DNA from: Anaerolineae bacterium
Lineage (GTDB): Bacteria; Chloroflexota; Anaerolineae; Anaerolineales; E44-bin32
Reading direction: 5' to 3'
Assembly: GCA_030598885.1 (NCBI GenBank)
Contig: JAUVOZ010000009.1
Span: forward strand, 1 to 22,908
DNA: 22,908 bases
The notes under the pieces are model-generated. The model was not told the origin of the DNA and searched no databases. It saw nothing but the letters and a program-made list of their open reading frames with translations. How positions within the stretch are numbered: position 1 is the first letter of the stretch; every line of letters begins with the position of its first letter. Shown one piece after another: positions 7,885 through 14,140 of this stretch. A program made the position numbers and the translations under genes.

Positions 7885-7912
7885 TTTGCAAACCCTGCGA
7901 TCACTGTACAAT
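7884..7912 (+). promoter_or_regulatory. Possible promoter of the CBM9-like lipoprotein gene
   Basis: TACAAT at 7907-7912 is preceded, 17 bp upstream, by a poor -35 match (TTTTGC at 7884-7889). It would start RNA about 30 nt before the ATG. The first hexamer falls at the edge of the 43-bp repeat. Confidence 0.35.
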
Positions 7913-7950
7913 CATAGCAAGGGCTACGATCCGTAGAAACGGAGGCTGAT

Positions 7951-8889
7951 ATGGTTATGCGCACCCGCTGGTTAATGCTGATACTCCTTGCATCCACCAT
8001 CACTGGATGCACGCTGCCTGGCTTTGCCTCTCCAACACCCTTCACCTTTCCCACACCCAACCTGACTCATACAGCGATCTTCGCTGCCACGTCCACCAAA
8101 ACTACACCCACACTTCCTCCTCCTGAAACTACCGCTGCTGAGACAACTATTACTGCAACAGGACCTGCGGTAACCCCTGCGGTTACAGCTACGGGTCCTA
8201 CCAGCACTCCGCTCGCCACAGCCACCACTGGTGCGCTGAATTCACGACCCAATGGCAGCCCGGTCACCGCTGCCTTCTTGAGCGCGCCCCCGGTTATTGA
8301 CGGTGACTTGAGCGAGTGGTCCACTACCGCCTATGTAGCCAATGAAACGGTCCCCTTAGCTGGGGATAATTGGACCGGCGCGAGCGACTTGTCCGCCACC
8401 TACTACATCGGTTGGGACGTCAACTACCTCTACCTAGCTGTCAGCCGGACCGACGACACTTTCGTCCAAATCTCATGGGGCAGGTATATGTACCGGGGAG
8501 ATGACATCGAAATTCAACTTGATACTGGTCTCGCGGGCGATTATTACACAACATACCTGAGCAGCGATGACTACCAGATCGGGTTGTCGCCCGGAAATTT
8601 CGGCTCAATAGATTCCGAGGCTTACCGCTGGTACCCAAGAAACCTGGAATCGTGGGTGACCTCCGTCGTTATCGAGGCTGTGCTCACCAACGGTGGCTAC
8701 GACCTGGAGGCGAAAATCCCATGGTCTGTCTTCGGTGTCACCCCGGCTAGTGGGAGCAGATTTGGCTTCGCCCTGTCCCTCTCCGACAATGATCTGGTCG
8801 GTGTGTCCACATGGCAGTCCATGGTATCCAACGTAAACACCCGTCGCACAGCCGACCCGACTACATGGGGCACACTGATCCTCGATTAA
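7951..8889 (+). CDS. Secreted lipoprotein with a CBM9-like domain
   Basis: 312 residues. Residues 1-20 are a lipoprotein signal peptide (Arg at 4 and 6, hydrophobic core, lipobox ITGC with Cys20). Residues about 28-105 form a Thr/Pro/Ala-rich linker. From about residue 108 (PPVIDGDLSEW) to the end is a beta-rich domain with the pattern of carbohydrate-binding module family 9: VIDGDLSEW at the start, IGWDVNYLYLAVSRTDD, DDIEIQLDTG, GYDLEAKIPWSVFG and GFALSLSDND. Such domains bind sugars or other surface ligands; no catalytic domain is attached. GGAGG lies 5 nt before the ATG at 7951; a second ATG two codons later is less well spaced. It is a single-gene unit, convergent with the thioredoxin-TPR gene. 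Ligand unknown. Confidence 0.88.
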   Translation: MVMRTRWLMLILLASTITGCTLPGFASPTPFTFPTPNLTHTAIFAATSTKTTPTLPPPETTAAETTITATGPAVTPAVTATGPTSTPLATATTGALNSRPNGSPVTAAFLSAPPVIDGDLSEWSTTAYVANETVPLAGDNWTGASDLSATYYIGWDVNYLYLAVSRTDDTFVQISWGRYMYRGDDIEIQLDTGLAGDYYTTYLSSDDYQIGLSPGNFGSIDSEAYRWYPRNLESWVTSVVIEAVLTNGGYDLEAKIPWSVFGVTPASGSRFGFALSLSDNDLVGVSTWQSMVSNVNTRRTADPTTWGTLILD

Positions 8890-8894
8890 AAGCT

Positions 8895-8921
8895 CGGAGC
8901 CGGGCTAAGAACCCGGCTCCG
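8895..8921 (-). terminator. Strong GC hairpin between convergent genes
   Basis: Ten perfect pairs (CGGAGCCGGG with CCCGGCTCCG) and a 7-nt loop. Read on the minus strand, after the thioredoxin-TPR gene, it is followed by AGCTTTTAA, which fits an intrinsic terminator. On the plus strand, after the lipoprotein stop at 8889, the T-run is poor, so termination there is less certain. Confidence 0.75.
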
Positions 8922-8942
8922 GTTCACGATTATCTTTACCTC

Positions 8943-9785
8943 TTAGAACAAGACCGAAGCAAGCTCGTCTCTATATTGCCTAGTCAGCGGGTCGTTATCA
9001 CCAAGCAAAGCGAATATCGCCAGCAACAGTTGCCTGGGTAAGCCTTCCCGATAGCCCTTGTCCTCCCGTAGGATATCTAGCAGCCCATCCATAGCCGCCG
9101 GAAGGTTACCACGGGCAAATAGGCGGGTGGATTGATAAAGTCGAGCTTCCAGCAGATCATCTTCAGGATATGGCCCATCCCCTTCCACATCAGCCAGAAG
9201 CTTAGCCAGCGGCGTAAGACGTTCAGCTTTTGCCCACTCCGTGCCAGCGGGGAAATTTCCAAGAATCTGTGTTGGTTCTACCCCACGCCCCTGGATCAAC
9301 AGACTTTCCACTAATCCCAGTGCAGCGGCTGAATTGGTCTCATCCTTAGCCAGTACTGTCCTAAATGCTTCCTCCGCCTCTGGCCAGTGTCGTGTAGCTA
9401 ACAGGCTTTGCGCCTTTTCAACTGCTCGCTCGGCTTCAGTCGGAGCAAGGCGTTGGATAAAGCGACGCACTACAGGCTCGGGTTGCGCCCCTCCAAACTC
9501 AGTCTTTATTTGGCCATTTGCAAACGCTTTTACTGCCGGAATCCCCTGCACACCATAGCGGATGGCGAGGTTGGGATTCTCATCCACGTTAACTTTAGCC
9601 AATCGGAATGTGCCACCTGCCTCGATCGCCAAACGCTCTAATATCGGCCCCAACACTAGACATGGACCACACCAGGGTGCCCAGAAGTCAACCACTACTG
9701 GTAACTCGTGAGAACGAATAACAACCTCGTTTTCGAAGGTCGCTTCGGTTACGTCAACGATATGTCCTGATAACTCCACCGTCAT
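8943..9785 (-). CDS. Thioredoxin domain plus TPR protein (CnoX/YbbN-like)
   Basis: 280 residues. Residues about 8-110 are a thioredoxin fold with WCGPC (38-42) and cis-Pro83 in GIPAV. Residues about 115-280 are helical tetratricopeptide-like repeats (AEEAFRTVLAKDETNSAAALGL and following). This layout matches CnoX/YbbN, a chaperedoxin that protects unfolded proteins from oxidation and hands them to GroEL/DnaK. Unlike E. coli CnoX, both active-site cysteines are present, so thiol-disulfide activity is expected. There is no signal peptide, so it is cytoplasmic. At the annotated ATG the GAGGG ribosome site directly abuts the start codon; the GTG two codons later (9779) would have 6-nt spacing and may be the real start. 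It lies 64 bp after the conserved 140-aa gene and may share its transcript. Confidence 0.9.
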   Translation of the reverse strand: MTVELSGHIVDVTEATFENEVVIRSHELPVVVDFWAPWCGPCLVLGPILERLAIEAGGTFRLAKVNVDENPNLAIRYGVQGIPAVKAFANGQIKTEFGGAQPEPVVRRFIQRLAPTEAERAVEKAQSLLATRHWPEAEEAFRTVLAKDETNSAAALGLVESLLIQGRGVEPTQILGNFPAGTEWAKAERLTPLAKLLADVEGDGPYPEDDLLEARLYQSTRLFARGNLPAAMDGLLDILREDKGYREGLPRQLLLAIFALLGDNDPLTRQYRDELASVLF

Positions 9786-9849
9786 CCCTCACAATACCTG
9801 AATGCGATTATTCTACTATACCAATGTTAGATATACATCTGTGGTGTTA

Positions 9850-10272
9850 CTAGTCGTAGGGCTCATCATGCGCACTAGGTTGCTCGACCCGCAAGACTTC
9901 ACCGTGAATGTCGATCACCACACGGAAGCCAATCATGCCCAACCATGTTCGCGCTTCGTCAGGCATCCCGCGCTCGATCAGTTCGTCAAATCGGCTATCG
10001 AGGTTCTTAAGCGAGGTTTCGATCATTGCCTTGGTGAAGATGTCCTCCTGTCCGATCATCTTCATTGTCCCCTCACTGATCAATTCCTCATTGCCCTGGA
10101 TCATTTCGTACAGGTGCCTCAGCACCTGTCGATCAACATGTTCACTCTCAACATGACGACGAAAACCATCGTCATCCACAACATAGAAGGCTTCCCCACC
10201 AACAGAGGCAACCTCCAATGTTCGGTCAAACTCGTCAATAACCAATCCTGCGAATAAGGGATGACTCGCCAT
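9850..10272 (-). CDS. Conserved protein of unknown function (Chloroflexota type)
   Basis: 140 residues, soluble, no signal peptide or membrane segment. It opens with HPLFAGLVIDEFDR and continues with a short beta unit (EVASVGGEAFYVVDDDGFRRHV), a helical middle part (VLRHLYEMIQGNEELISEG, IFTKAMIETSLKNLDSRFDELIE) and a final strand pair (GFRVVIDIHGEVLRVEQP). I recall similar proteins from Chloroflexota genomes as uncharacterised; this is memory, not a search. No catalytic motif is evident. The regular acidic/basic helices suggest a small adaptor or subunit. The ATG has GGAAGG about 11 nt upstream. Upstream lies a 340-bp gap with a candidate promoter; downstream, 64 bp on, is the thioredoxin-TPR gene in the same direction. 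Confidence 0.85.
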   Translation of the reverse strand: MASHPLFAGLVIDEFDRTLEVASVGGEAFYVVDDDGFRRHVESEHVDRQVLRHLYEMIQGNEELISEGTMKMIGQEDIFTKAMIETSLKNLDSRFDELIERGMPDEARTWLGMIGFRVVIDIHGEVLRVEQPSAHDEPYD

Positions 10273-10459
10273 AACAGATTACACCTTCCGATTGGCAATT
10301 CCTCTGGCTGCAAAACCACACCGATGGATGACCCCCGTACCGCAACCCACGATCGTCCTCACCTTTACATTGATACCTGTAGCATCGCAGACCCCAACGC
10401 TCTTAACCGTTTATCCGGCTATGATGTATTCCCCAAATCAGAGCGTCTCACACAGCCTA

Positions 10460-10489
10460 ATCATACCAAGATTACTCGCAATTAGTCAG
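10460..10489 (-). promoter_or_regulatory. Candidate promoter for the 140-aa gene (and thioredoxin-TPR)
   Basis: On the minus strand: CTGACT (10484-10489), an 18-bp spacer, then TATGAT (10460-10465) preceded by TGG, i.e. an extended -10. It would give a leader of about 180 nt. The 13-bp palindrome 10488-10500 overlaps the upstream edge of the -35 and could be an operator. Confidence 0.45.
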
Positions 10490-10560
10490 GTTAAAAACCT
10501 AAATTAAATTCAAATCGGCTTATGCTGTGAGTCGATATGCATCCTCGATCGAACTGTAAG

Positions 10561-10603
10561 ATGACACCACTGAAAAAAGGTCAACCGCGAGAAGAGGACC
10601 GGT
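10561..10603 (+). repeat. 43-bp interspersed direct repeat, copy 2
   Basis: Matches 7842-7884 in 41 of 43 positions, same orientation. It ends 9 bp before the stop codon of the transpeptidase gene (minus strand). Read on that strand it carries GGTC...GACC followed directly by T6, so this copy might work as a weak terminator for the transpeptidase gene. Read on the plus strand it begins an open frame of 42 codons that has no ribosome site. Confidence 0.8.
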
Positions 10604-10612
10604 ATCGAAGCC

Positions 10613-11611
10613 TTAAGGATGGACGTTTACTAATGTGCCGATCGAGGCGAAGTTGTACAACCATTCGGCGTCAGGTGTACGTAGATTAACGCATCCGTGG
10701 CTCATCGGGGTTCCGAAATTGTCATGCCAGTATGTGCCATGCAGCGAGTAGCCTTTGTAATAATACATTACGAATGGCACACCCGGTAGATAATAGCCAG
10801 GTCCGGACATTGGGGCTGCGCGGTACTTGACATAAATCTTAAATTGGCCGGTAAGCGTTGGATGGGCTCTCGTTCCGGTTGATACAATGAAGCTCCTGAC
10901 TGCTGTGGCCCCATTGTAGGCTGTAACCTTCTGGGCGGTGACATCGACATCGATCCAGCGACCCTCCCCGGCAAGTTCTCTAGGATCAAGAATGTAGGAC
11001 CATGAGAAAGAAGGTCGTCTGGTAAGCGTGGCAGTAGGCGAAGGGGTGGTAGTTAGAGTAGGGGTCGCAGTTGGTGTAGGGGTGAGAGTCAATGTCGGTG
11101 TAGGGGTTGGGGTCGGGGTCATGGTGGCCTTGGCCAGTGGCGCAGACACCACCTGCGGCTGGTGAGCGTCAGCCGGCTGGTTACCCAGCCAAACACCAGC
11201 ACCGCCAACCAAGAACAACGCCGATATCAGCACTCGTCCCGAAAACAGGCGCCGCAACGTTAAGGCTTCCCAGGGGATTAATTTTAAAGCTAAGTCATCC
11301 GGGAGTCGAGCTTCACGAACTGCCTGCCTACGCTCACCCGGTGGCAAACGTCGAATGATCCAGCGAATCGCCTTGCGAGCCGGTCGACTACGAGGGTTAA
11401 GCTCCAAGGCGCGCGCCACATATGCCAAACCAGCCCGCGGCTCAGATACCGCAGCCAGGAAGAGCCAAGGTTCCTCCTTACCTGGCGCGAGGCTTATTGC
11501 TTGCCGAGCCAGCCTCCGCGCCTGGGCACGCTCACCTCGAGCTATTGCTGAACGGGTCGCTTCCAGAACATGAAGGTAGTCCTTCCCAGGTCCACGATCA
11601 GCACTTTTCAC
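10613..11611 (-). CDS. L,D-transpeptidase (YkuD) with N-terminal cytoplasmic TPR-like domain
   Basis: Cross-links peptidoglycan stems 3-3 or anchors to them from the outer face of the membrane. Four parts in 332 residues: a helical TPR-like region (about 8-115, with pattern AISLAPGKEEPWLFLAAV and ALELNPRSRPARKAI); one membrane segment (about 126-143); a Thr/Pro repeat linker (about 162-200); and a YkuD domain (about 218-332) with His291 in SLHGTYW and catalytic SHGCVN (His305, Cys307). This is a type II topology with TPR inside and catalysis outside. The start is GTG, which overlaps the amidase stop (GTGA), so the two wall enzymes are co-translated. The TPR fusion suggests recruitment to a cytoplasmic partner. 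Substrate specificity is not readable. Confidence 0.93.
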   Translation of the reverse strand: MKSADRGPGKDYLHVLEATRSAIARGERAQARRLARQAISLAPGKEEPWLFLAAVSEPRAGLAYVARALELNPRSRPARKAIRWIIRRLPPGERRQAVREARLPDDLALKLIPWEALTLRRLFSGRVLISALFLVGGAGVWLGNQPADAHQPQVVSAPLAKATMTPTPTPTPTLTLTPTPTATPTLTTTPSPTATLTRRPSFSWSYILDPRELAGEGRWIDVDVTAQKVTAYNGATAVRSFIVSTGTRAHPTLTGQFKIYVKYRAAPMSGPGYYLPGVPFVMYYYKGYSLHGTYWHDNFGTPMSHGCVNLRTPDAEWLYNFASIGTLVNVHP

Positions 11612-12435
11612 GGCTGCTGCTCCCAGCTAAGATCTATCGGCTCGTTGTTCACATAGCATAGAATGCCATCGGCAATTCCTCGAGCGATCTTCTCTGGTTC
11701 TTTGGTCAGAATGTCCCGATCTAAATACATAAACCCGGTCTCAATAATCACCGCCGGAGTTTGGCTGTGGATCTCTCTGAAGGTGTGATATTCGGTCATA
11801 TCCCGGGTGATGCTACCCGGATGGAAGCGAAGCCCAGTTGCCCGACCGTAGCGATCCACCATGCAGGCTACCAACCGTTGAGATTTGTCTTGCACGACAG
11901 TTTCTATCGCCGCGGTAACTTTATAGCCAGTAGCCAGCTCATTGATTGGTTCGCACGCATCGGCATGGATCGATACCAACGCTACCGCCCGGTACCCATA
12001 GAGTCGATCATCCCATTCTTCCAACAAGTCGACCTGCAAACCAGCTGCTTCCAAAGCATTCTTGGTCAATTCGGCCACCTGTTGGTTGATTTGTAATTCG
12101 GTTAATCCGTCGGGGCATGTTGATCCTGGATCGATGTAGTCGGTATCCGGGTGCAATCCGGAGTGCCCCGCCACAACCCCAATTCTCAACTCCCCTCCCT
12201 CAGCCATCAGCCCGGTGATGCCGCCCGCTGCCGGTTCTTCGGCGGCTTTTCGCTCCAACGCGGCCGCTAATTGACCGGCGAGTTCGCTAGGATTGAGGGC
12301 AGCCGGGGTCCAAGCTGTAAAAACCGTCGCCAGCGCGGCGGCGGCGACCACGGCCGCAGCCAAATGGCGCATCACTTGCTGAGATGGCGGTATTGATTCC
12401 TGTTTGCGAAGACCTGCCCGTGATCTGCCCGACAT
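11608..12435 (-). CDS. N-acetylmuramoyl-L-alanine amidase (Amidase_3)
   Basis: Zinc amidase that cuts the bond between MurNAc and the stem peptide. 275 residues: a basic N-terminus (about 1-20), a hydrophobic Ala/Val segment (about 24-42) acting as uncleaved anchor or signal, a linker, and the catalytic domain from about 83. The zinc and catalytic residues are in place: His91 in VAGHSG, Glu113 in GLTELQIN, His157 in SIHADA and Glu232 in IIETGFMY. No SH3b, AMIN or LysM binding domain is attached, so targeting must come from elsewhere. The ATG has AAAGG 5 nt upstream. First gene of a two-gene unit with the transpeptidase (4-nt overlap), which points to joint wall remodelling. Divergent from the moeB-like gene. 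Confidence 0.93.
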   Translation of the reverse strand: MSGRSRAGLRKQESIPPSQQVMRHLAAAVVAAAALATVFTAWTPAALNPSELAGQLAAALERKAAEEPAAGGITGLMAEGGELRIGVVAGHSGLHPDTDYIDPGSTCPDGLTELQINQQVAELTKNALEAAGLQVDLLEEWDDRLYGYRAVALVSIHADACEPINELATGYKVTAAIETVVQDKSQRLVACMVDRYGRATGLRFHPGSITRDMTEYHTFREIHSQTPAVIIETGFMYLDRDILTKEPEKIARGIADGILCYVNNEPIDLSWEQQP

Positions 12436-12464
12436 AACAACCTTTATCCTGCTCTCTGCATGTC

Positions 12465-12470
12465 ATTATA
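12465..12470 (-). promoter_or_regulatory. Extended -10 promoter for amidase/transpeptidase
   Basis: The minus strand reads TGATATAAT (TGN + TATAAT), 29 nt before the amidase ATG, giving a leader of roughly 22 nt. No good -35 is seen. Same form as the secA promoter. Confidence 0.6.
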
Positions 12471-12558
12471 TCAAGATGGTTTATCTTACCACGACAGGAC
12501 ATGAGTCCTGAACAGGGGCAAGCTTCATGCCACAAGACGAGTGCAAATACCGCGATGT

Positions 12559-12564
12559 TATAAT
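12559..12564 (+). promoter_or_regulatory. Extended -10 promoter for the moeB-like gene
   Basis: The plus strand reads TGTTATAAT, again TGN + TATAAT without a clear -35. It would give a leader of about 120 nt before the ATG at 12694. It is divergent from the amidase promoter 90 bp away. Confidence 0.5.
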
Positions 12565-12693
12565 CACTATGCATCCACCAATCGTGGTTATCGACTATGT
12601 CTGCTAGTCGACCATAAGGATCAATCCTGATATTTTCTAGTAGAATAACCCAGTTGTTTACATCTCTTCTGCGTTACATCAAGGATGGATTCG

Positions 12694-13872
12694 ATGTCAA
12701 ACCTAGAGATTTCCCCTATTAGCAACGAACTCTCTCACCAGGAGATCCTGCGCTACTCTCGCCATCTGCTGTTGCCAGAGGTCGGTCTGGGAGGCCAAGA
12801 GAAGCTTAAGGCTGCCGCAATCCTGGTAGTCGGTACTGGCGGTCTGGGATCACCAGCGGCGATGTACCTGGCGGCGGCGGGTGTTGGTCGCATTGGCTTG
12901 GTGGACTACGATGTGGTTGAAATTACCAACCTGCAAAGGCAAATCATTCACAGCACCGCATCTATCGGCGAGCGCAAAGTAAACTCAGCCCGCGATCGAC
13001 TACGTAATATCAACCCTGACATCGAGATCGAAATCTATGATGAACCGTTTACCTCGGAGAACGCCTTCCGTATCGCAGAGCATTACGATCTGATTGTTGA
13101 CTGCACCGACAACTTCCCCACCCGCTACTTGATCAACGACCTTTGCGTGTTGACCGGCAAGCCCAACATCTATGGCGCAATCTATCGTTTTGAAGGCCAG
13201 GTGAGTGTGTTCTGGGCCAAACATGGTCCCTGCTACCGATGCTTGTTCCCCGATCCACCTCCGCCGGGCTTGGTCCCATCCTGCGCTGAGAGCGGCGTCT
13301 TTTGCCTCGTACCAGGAACGATTGGAACTTTGCAGGCCAGCGAAGCTCTCAAGCTCATCCTTGGCATCGGCGAACCGTTGATTGGAAAATTACTGCTCTA
13401 CGATGTCCTGTCGATGAGCCTTGAATATGTACACCTGAAGAAAAATCCCCATTGTAAGATTTGCTCAGTCGAGCCTGAGATCACTGAACTGATCGACTAT
13501 GAAGCATTCTGCGGTACGCCATGGTTTGATCGACAGGAGGATCTCCTGGCTTCAGAATGGGAAATTGAACCCGTCGAGCTAGCAGAGCGCCTGCAAGGTA
13601 GTGAACGAATCCGTCTGATCGATGTTCGGGAACCCCATGAATTGGAAATCTCCCACCTTGAAGGCGCTGAGGTGATACCCTTAGGGTCTTTGGCAGCTCA
13701 AATTCACCAACTCGACAGCTCTGAGAATATCATTCTCATATGCAAAACCGGGACACGTTCGGCGCGCGCCCTCGAGTTGCTAGTCAGCGCTGGCTTTCGC
13801 AAGCTCAAGAACCTGCGAGGCGGCATCAACGCCTGGGCGCATGAGATTGACCCATCCCTGCCGGTATACTAA
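12694..13872 (+). CDS. moeZ: Sulfur-carrier adenylyltransferase/sulfurtransferase (MoeB/ThiF-rhodanese, MoeZ-type)
   Basis: E1-like enzyme that adenylates the C-terminal Gly of a small sulfur carrier (MoaD, ThiS or CysO type), then passes sulfur to it from a fused rhodanese. 392 residues: adenylation domain about 15-265 with VVGTGGLGS (45-53), the D-Y-D at 71-73, NLQRQ (79-83), DCTDNF (136-141), a zinc tetra-Cys (Cys180/183 and 254/257) and the conserved PSCAE cysteine (197); rhodanese about 290-390 with LIDVRE and active-site CKTGTRSA (Cys350). FCLVPG replaces the more usual VLGVLPG-type loop. The start at 12694 is chosen over ATG 12685 because AAGGA (12681-12685) has 8-nt spacing to it and abuts the other. 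No carrier gene lies next to it, so the pathway (molybdopterin, thiamine, cysteine, tRNA thiolation) cannot be assigned. Family certain, symbol less so. Confidence 0.92.
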   Translation: MSNLEISPISNELSHQEILRYSRHLLLPEVGLGGQEKLKAAAILVVGTGGLGSPAAMYLAAAGVGRIGLVDYDVVEITNLQRQIIHSTASIGERKVNSARDRLRNINPDIEIEIYDEPFTSENAFRIAEHYDLIVDCTDNFPTRYLINDLCVLTGKPNIYGAIYRFEGQVSVFWAKHGPCYRCLFPDPPPPGLVPSCAESGVFCLVPGTIGTLQASEALKLILGIGEPLIGKLLLYDVLSMSLEYVHLKKNPHCKICSVEPEITELIDYEAFCGTPWFDRQEDLLASEWEIEPVELAERLQGSERIRLIDVREPHELEISHLEGAEVIPLGSLAAQIHQLDSSENIILICKTGTRSARALELLVSAGFRKLKNLRGGINAWAHEIDPSLPVY

Positions 13873-13894
13873 ACTGTCATCCAGGCAAGTCCCG

Positions 13895-13920
13895 CCCCAC
13901 AAGGAGCTTTCGTTGTGGGG
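13895..13920 (+). terminator. Hairpin after the moeB-like gene
   Basis: Perfect 8-bp stem CCCCACAA/TTGTGGGG with a 10-nt loop, 23 nt after the stop. It is followed by TCAAAAAGG and not a T-run, so it is at best a weak terminator or an mRNA-stabilising hairpin. Confidence 0.5.
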
Positions 13921-14140
13921 TCAAAAAGGAGATCCTTTATCCATATTGGGAATCAATTGTAATTATTGACTGGTGAAGGTGGGAACAAATCCGCTCGCAT
14001 ATCACCCATTGTCGGAGCATCGTCGGCGGAACCAACAGTTACTAGAGGGAAAACCATCCGATGCAGGTAACCATTCTGCATTTTGACATCGTTCATGATG
14101 GATGCAATAGTCGGCGCTTCAACATGGAAGGAGAGAACAG

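Larger units (their letters stand above)
10273..10612. other. 340-bp intergenic gap between transpeptidase and conserved unknown gene
   Basis: No supported gene. It holds a candidate minus-strand promoter (10460-10489), a 13-bp palindrome AGGTT-AAA-AACCT at 10488-10500, an A/T-rich stretch around 10490-10515, a segment at 10522-10537 that resembles 16352-16367 (14 of 16 identical), and the second 43-bp repeat at 10561-10603. The open frames across 10261-10507 have no ribosome sites and no recognisable product. Confidence 0.6.

Noticed and set aside
7677..8060. Minus-strand open frame of 127 codons with ASGSRTHTRSPSEDF
   Set aside because: It runs through the tRNA-Leu gene; this peptide is the usual false translation of a tRNA-Leu antisense strand.
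7842..10603. Integrative element with att sites next to tRNA-Leu
   Set aside because: The repeat does not include the tRNA 3' end, no integrase or mobility gene lies between the copies, and the enclosed genes are ordinary. Kept only as an alternative in the findings.
11020..11130. Short-period repeats of GGGGT/GGTGT type
   Set aside because: They encode the Thr/Pro linker of the transpeptidase; low-complexity coding, not a separate repeat element.
13966..13994. Possible promoter for the S41 gene (TTGACT)
   Set aside because: No acceptable -10 lies 16-18 bp downstream.
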